22,894 nucleotides of DNA from an uncultured Fusobacterium sp. (GTDB lineage: Bacteria > Fusobacteriota > Fusobacteriia > Fusobacteriales > Fusobacteriaceae): NCBI GenBank assembly GCA_900542625.1, contig UQOH01000031.1:1-22894 (forward strand), read 5' to 3'. The notes beneath the pieces are model-generated. The model did not search any database, was not told the DNA's origin, and saw nothing but the letters and a program-made list of their open reading frames with translations. Positions 21,832 to 22,894 of the stretch are shown in pieces; position 1 is the first letter of the stretch; each line of letters opens with the position of its first letter. The position numbers were made by a program, and so were the translations under genes.

Positions 21832-21860
21832 TTGAAAAAAATACTTTGATAGTGTATTAT
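21832..21860 (+). promoter_or_regulatory. Promoter of the glucosaminidase gene
   Basis: TTGAAA (21832-21837) and TATTAT (21855-21860) are 17 bases apart, about 50 bases before the start codon. The -35 lies in the right arm of a TTTTTCATATATA-type imperfect inverted repeat (21811-21839), which could be an operator. Confidence 0.6.
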
Positions 21861-21913
21861 ATGTAGACGATATTTTTTAAAATGTATTTTATTAGAAAAG
21901 GAATTTAAAATTA

Positions 21914-22807
21914 ATGGAAAAAATAGTAATTAGGAAATTTATAAACAAAAAAAAGAAAAAGGACATCATGTTCTTATTAATCTTATCTGTTTTTATTTTA
22001 TTCGCAACAAATACTTATCCTGTAAAAAATCCTACAATGATAAAGAAGGTTCACTCTGAAAATATTATTCACATTCCTCAAAGTGTGCTTACAGAGGTGA
22101 AATATGAGAAAGTTCAGGTAAACAGTATTGAAGATATTTATAAAAAAAGAGAGGGGCTTTTTGTATTCAGCCATATTAATATTGATTTAAGAGAGCTGTC
22201 TGCTGTAAAAAGAAAAGATGTTTTTGTAAGACTTCTTCTTCCTTCTATTGAAGTTGTAAAAACTGAAATTTTAAATAACAGAGAGATTGTAAAAAAATTG
22301 AAAGTAAAAGAAAAGCTTACTGACAGAGAAAAAAATTATGCTGAAAATCTGTTTAAAAAATATAAAACAGAATACGGCGATTGGAATACTCTTGAGTCAA
22401 AAATGATAGTATATCCTACATCTCTTATTCTTACCCAGGGAGCTATTGAAAGTGCATGGGGAACTTCAAGGTTTTTCAGAGAGGCAAACAATGCTTTCGG
22501 TGTGTGGTCTACAAACCCAAATGAACCGAGAATTGCTGCTAAGGGTTCAAGAGGAGACTTCAAACCTCATTTAAAAAAATATGACACATTAAAAGATACA
22601 GTAGAGGACATCACTCTTATTATTTCCCGTTCAGATGCTTATAAAAACGCAAGGAAAATGATATGGGAAGGTAAATCTTCTTATGAAATTGCCGGAGGAC
22701 TTACGAGATATTCTGAAGAGGGACAGGAATATGTAAAAAAAGTGAGAAATACCATGAGGTATAACAATTTTGATAAATATGATAAAAAAGAAGCTGTTGC
22801 AGATTAA
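21914..22807 (+). CDS. Bax-like glucosaminidase-domain protein (GH73-type)
   Basis: A 297-residue exported protein. A very basic N-terminus (INKKKKKD) precedes one hydrophobic segment (about 18-35, IMFLLILSVFILFATNTY) that is either a signal peptide or a membrane anchor. The catalytic domain spans about 120-285 and shows the Bax/FlgJ/LytG pattern LILTQGAIESAWGTSRFFREANNAFGVW, with the probable catalytic Glu E179. It should cut N-acetylglucosaminyl bonds in peptidoglycan or related glycans. Later motifs (KKYDTLKDTVEDITLIISRSDAYKNAR, SSYEIAGGLTRYSEEGQEYVKKVRNTMR) match the Bax family. GGAATT is a weak ribosome site. The gene has its own promoter, and its 3' end is part of the terminator hairpin. 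Confidence 0.88.
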   Translation: MEKIVIRKFINKKKKKDIMFLLILSVFILFATNTYPVKNPTMIKKVHSENIIHIPQSVLTEVKYEKVQVNSIEDIYKKREGLFVFSHINIDLRELSAVKRKDVFVRLLLPSIEVVKTEILNNREIVKKLKVKEKLTDREKNYAENLFKKYKTEYGDWNTLESKMIVYPTSLILTQGAIESAWGTSRFFREANNAFGVWSTNPNEPRIAAKGSRGDFKPHLKKYDTLKDTVEDITLIISRSDAYKNARKMIWEGKSSYEIAGGLTRYSEEGQEYVKKVRNTMRYNNFDKYDKKEAVAD

Positions 22808-22846
22808 TGATTTTATATCATTAATTTGTTCAGCTTCCTTTTTTTA
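22790..22846 (+). terminator. Terminator overlapping the end of the glucosaminidase gene
   Basis: An outer stem GAAGCTG (22790-22796) with CAGCTTC (22831-22837) encloses an inner ATTAATGAT (22803-22811) and its complement (22817-22825), followed by a T run. The stop codon lies within the structure. The last ~50 bases of the window show no gene. Confidence 0.82.
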
Positions 22847-22894
22847 TTTATTAGGAAAGTATAGAATTTTGACTTATAAAAAATAAGAAAGTTT

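Noticed and set aside
1..22894. CRISPR array or complete insertion sequence
   Set aside because: No regularly spaced direct repeats were seen, and no transposase gene; the only recombinase is the serine-type protein.

Overview
The window is low-GC, AT-rich bacterial DNA with strong AGGAGG-type ribosome binding sites, near-consensus sigma-70 promoters and a heavy preference for AGA, TTA/CTT and AAA codons. Together with the gene families present, this points to a member of the Fusobacteria (Fusobacterium-like, perhaps the varium/mortiferum group). That assignment is inference; there is no rRNA or other marker to fix it. No tRNA, rRNA, CRISPR array or complete insertion sequence was seen.

Left part (1-4363): a leftward series holds a MerR-type regulator, an RNase H1 with a viroplasmin-like domain, a TIGR02206-type membrane protein and an AAA-ATPase-like protein cut off by the window edge. 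The MerR gene is divergent from a MATE efflux pump. A long palindrome lies in the stretched spacer of the pump promoter, so this is a textbook MerR-controlled drug/metabolite exporter. Positions 4341-7929 hold a promoter buried in the end of the pump gene, a yybP-ykoY (Mn2+) riboswitch with its terminator, a P2-type cation ATPase, and two small uncharacterised membrane or secreted proteins.

Middle (7959-13846): a promoter drives a tiny ORF with 12 leucines in its first 18 codons. A strong terminator follows, then an orphan branched-chain amino acid binding lipoprotein. This looks like an attenuated leucine-uptake unit. A convergent ROK glucokinase and trpS follow. Next is a purine-salvage unit: a promoter, an unassigned structured leader RNA with terminator, a guanine-deaminase-like enzyme, a guanine riboswitch with C at the specificity position, and an NCS2 guanine/hypoxanthine-type permease.

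Right part (13964-22894): a sigma-54-type AAA+ activator with an atypical C-terminus; a MarR regulator with an operator beside its own promoter; malQ with a DUF1653 protein; a short serine recombinase; a parA-parB pair whose ParA carries an N-terminal ribbon-helix-helix-like domain; and a Bax-like glucosaminidase. Two copies, in opposite orientation, of a ~165 bp palindromic repeat sit at 16038-16206 and 21574-21738. Their arms are almost identical, while their central stems differ in sequence but keep their pairing. The recombinase/ParAB cluster has the look of plasmid- or element-derived cargo, but the window alone cannot show whether it is chromosomal.

Regulation stands out: two recognised riboswitches (Mn2+, guanine), one unassigned leader RNA, one candidate peptide attenuator and three operator-like palindromes are readable directly.
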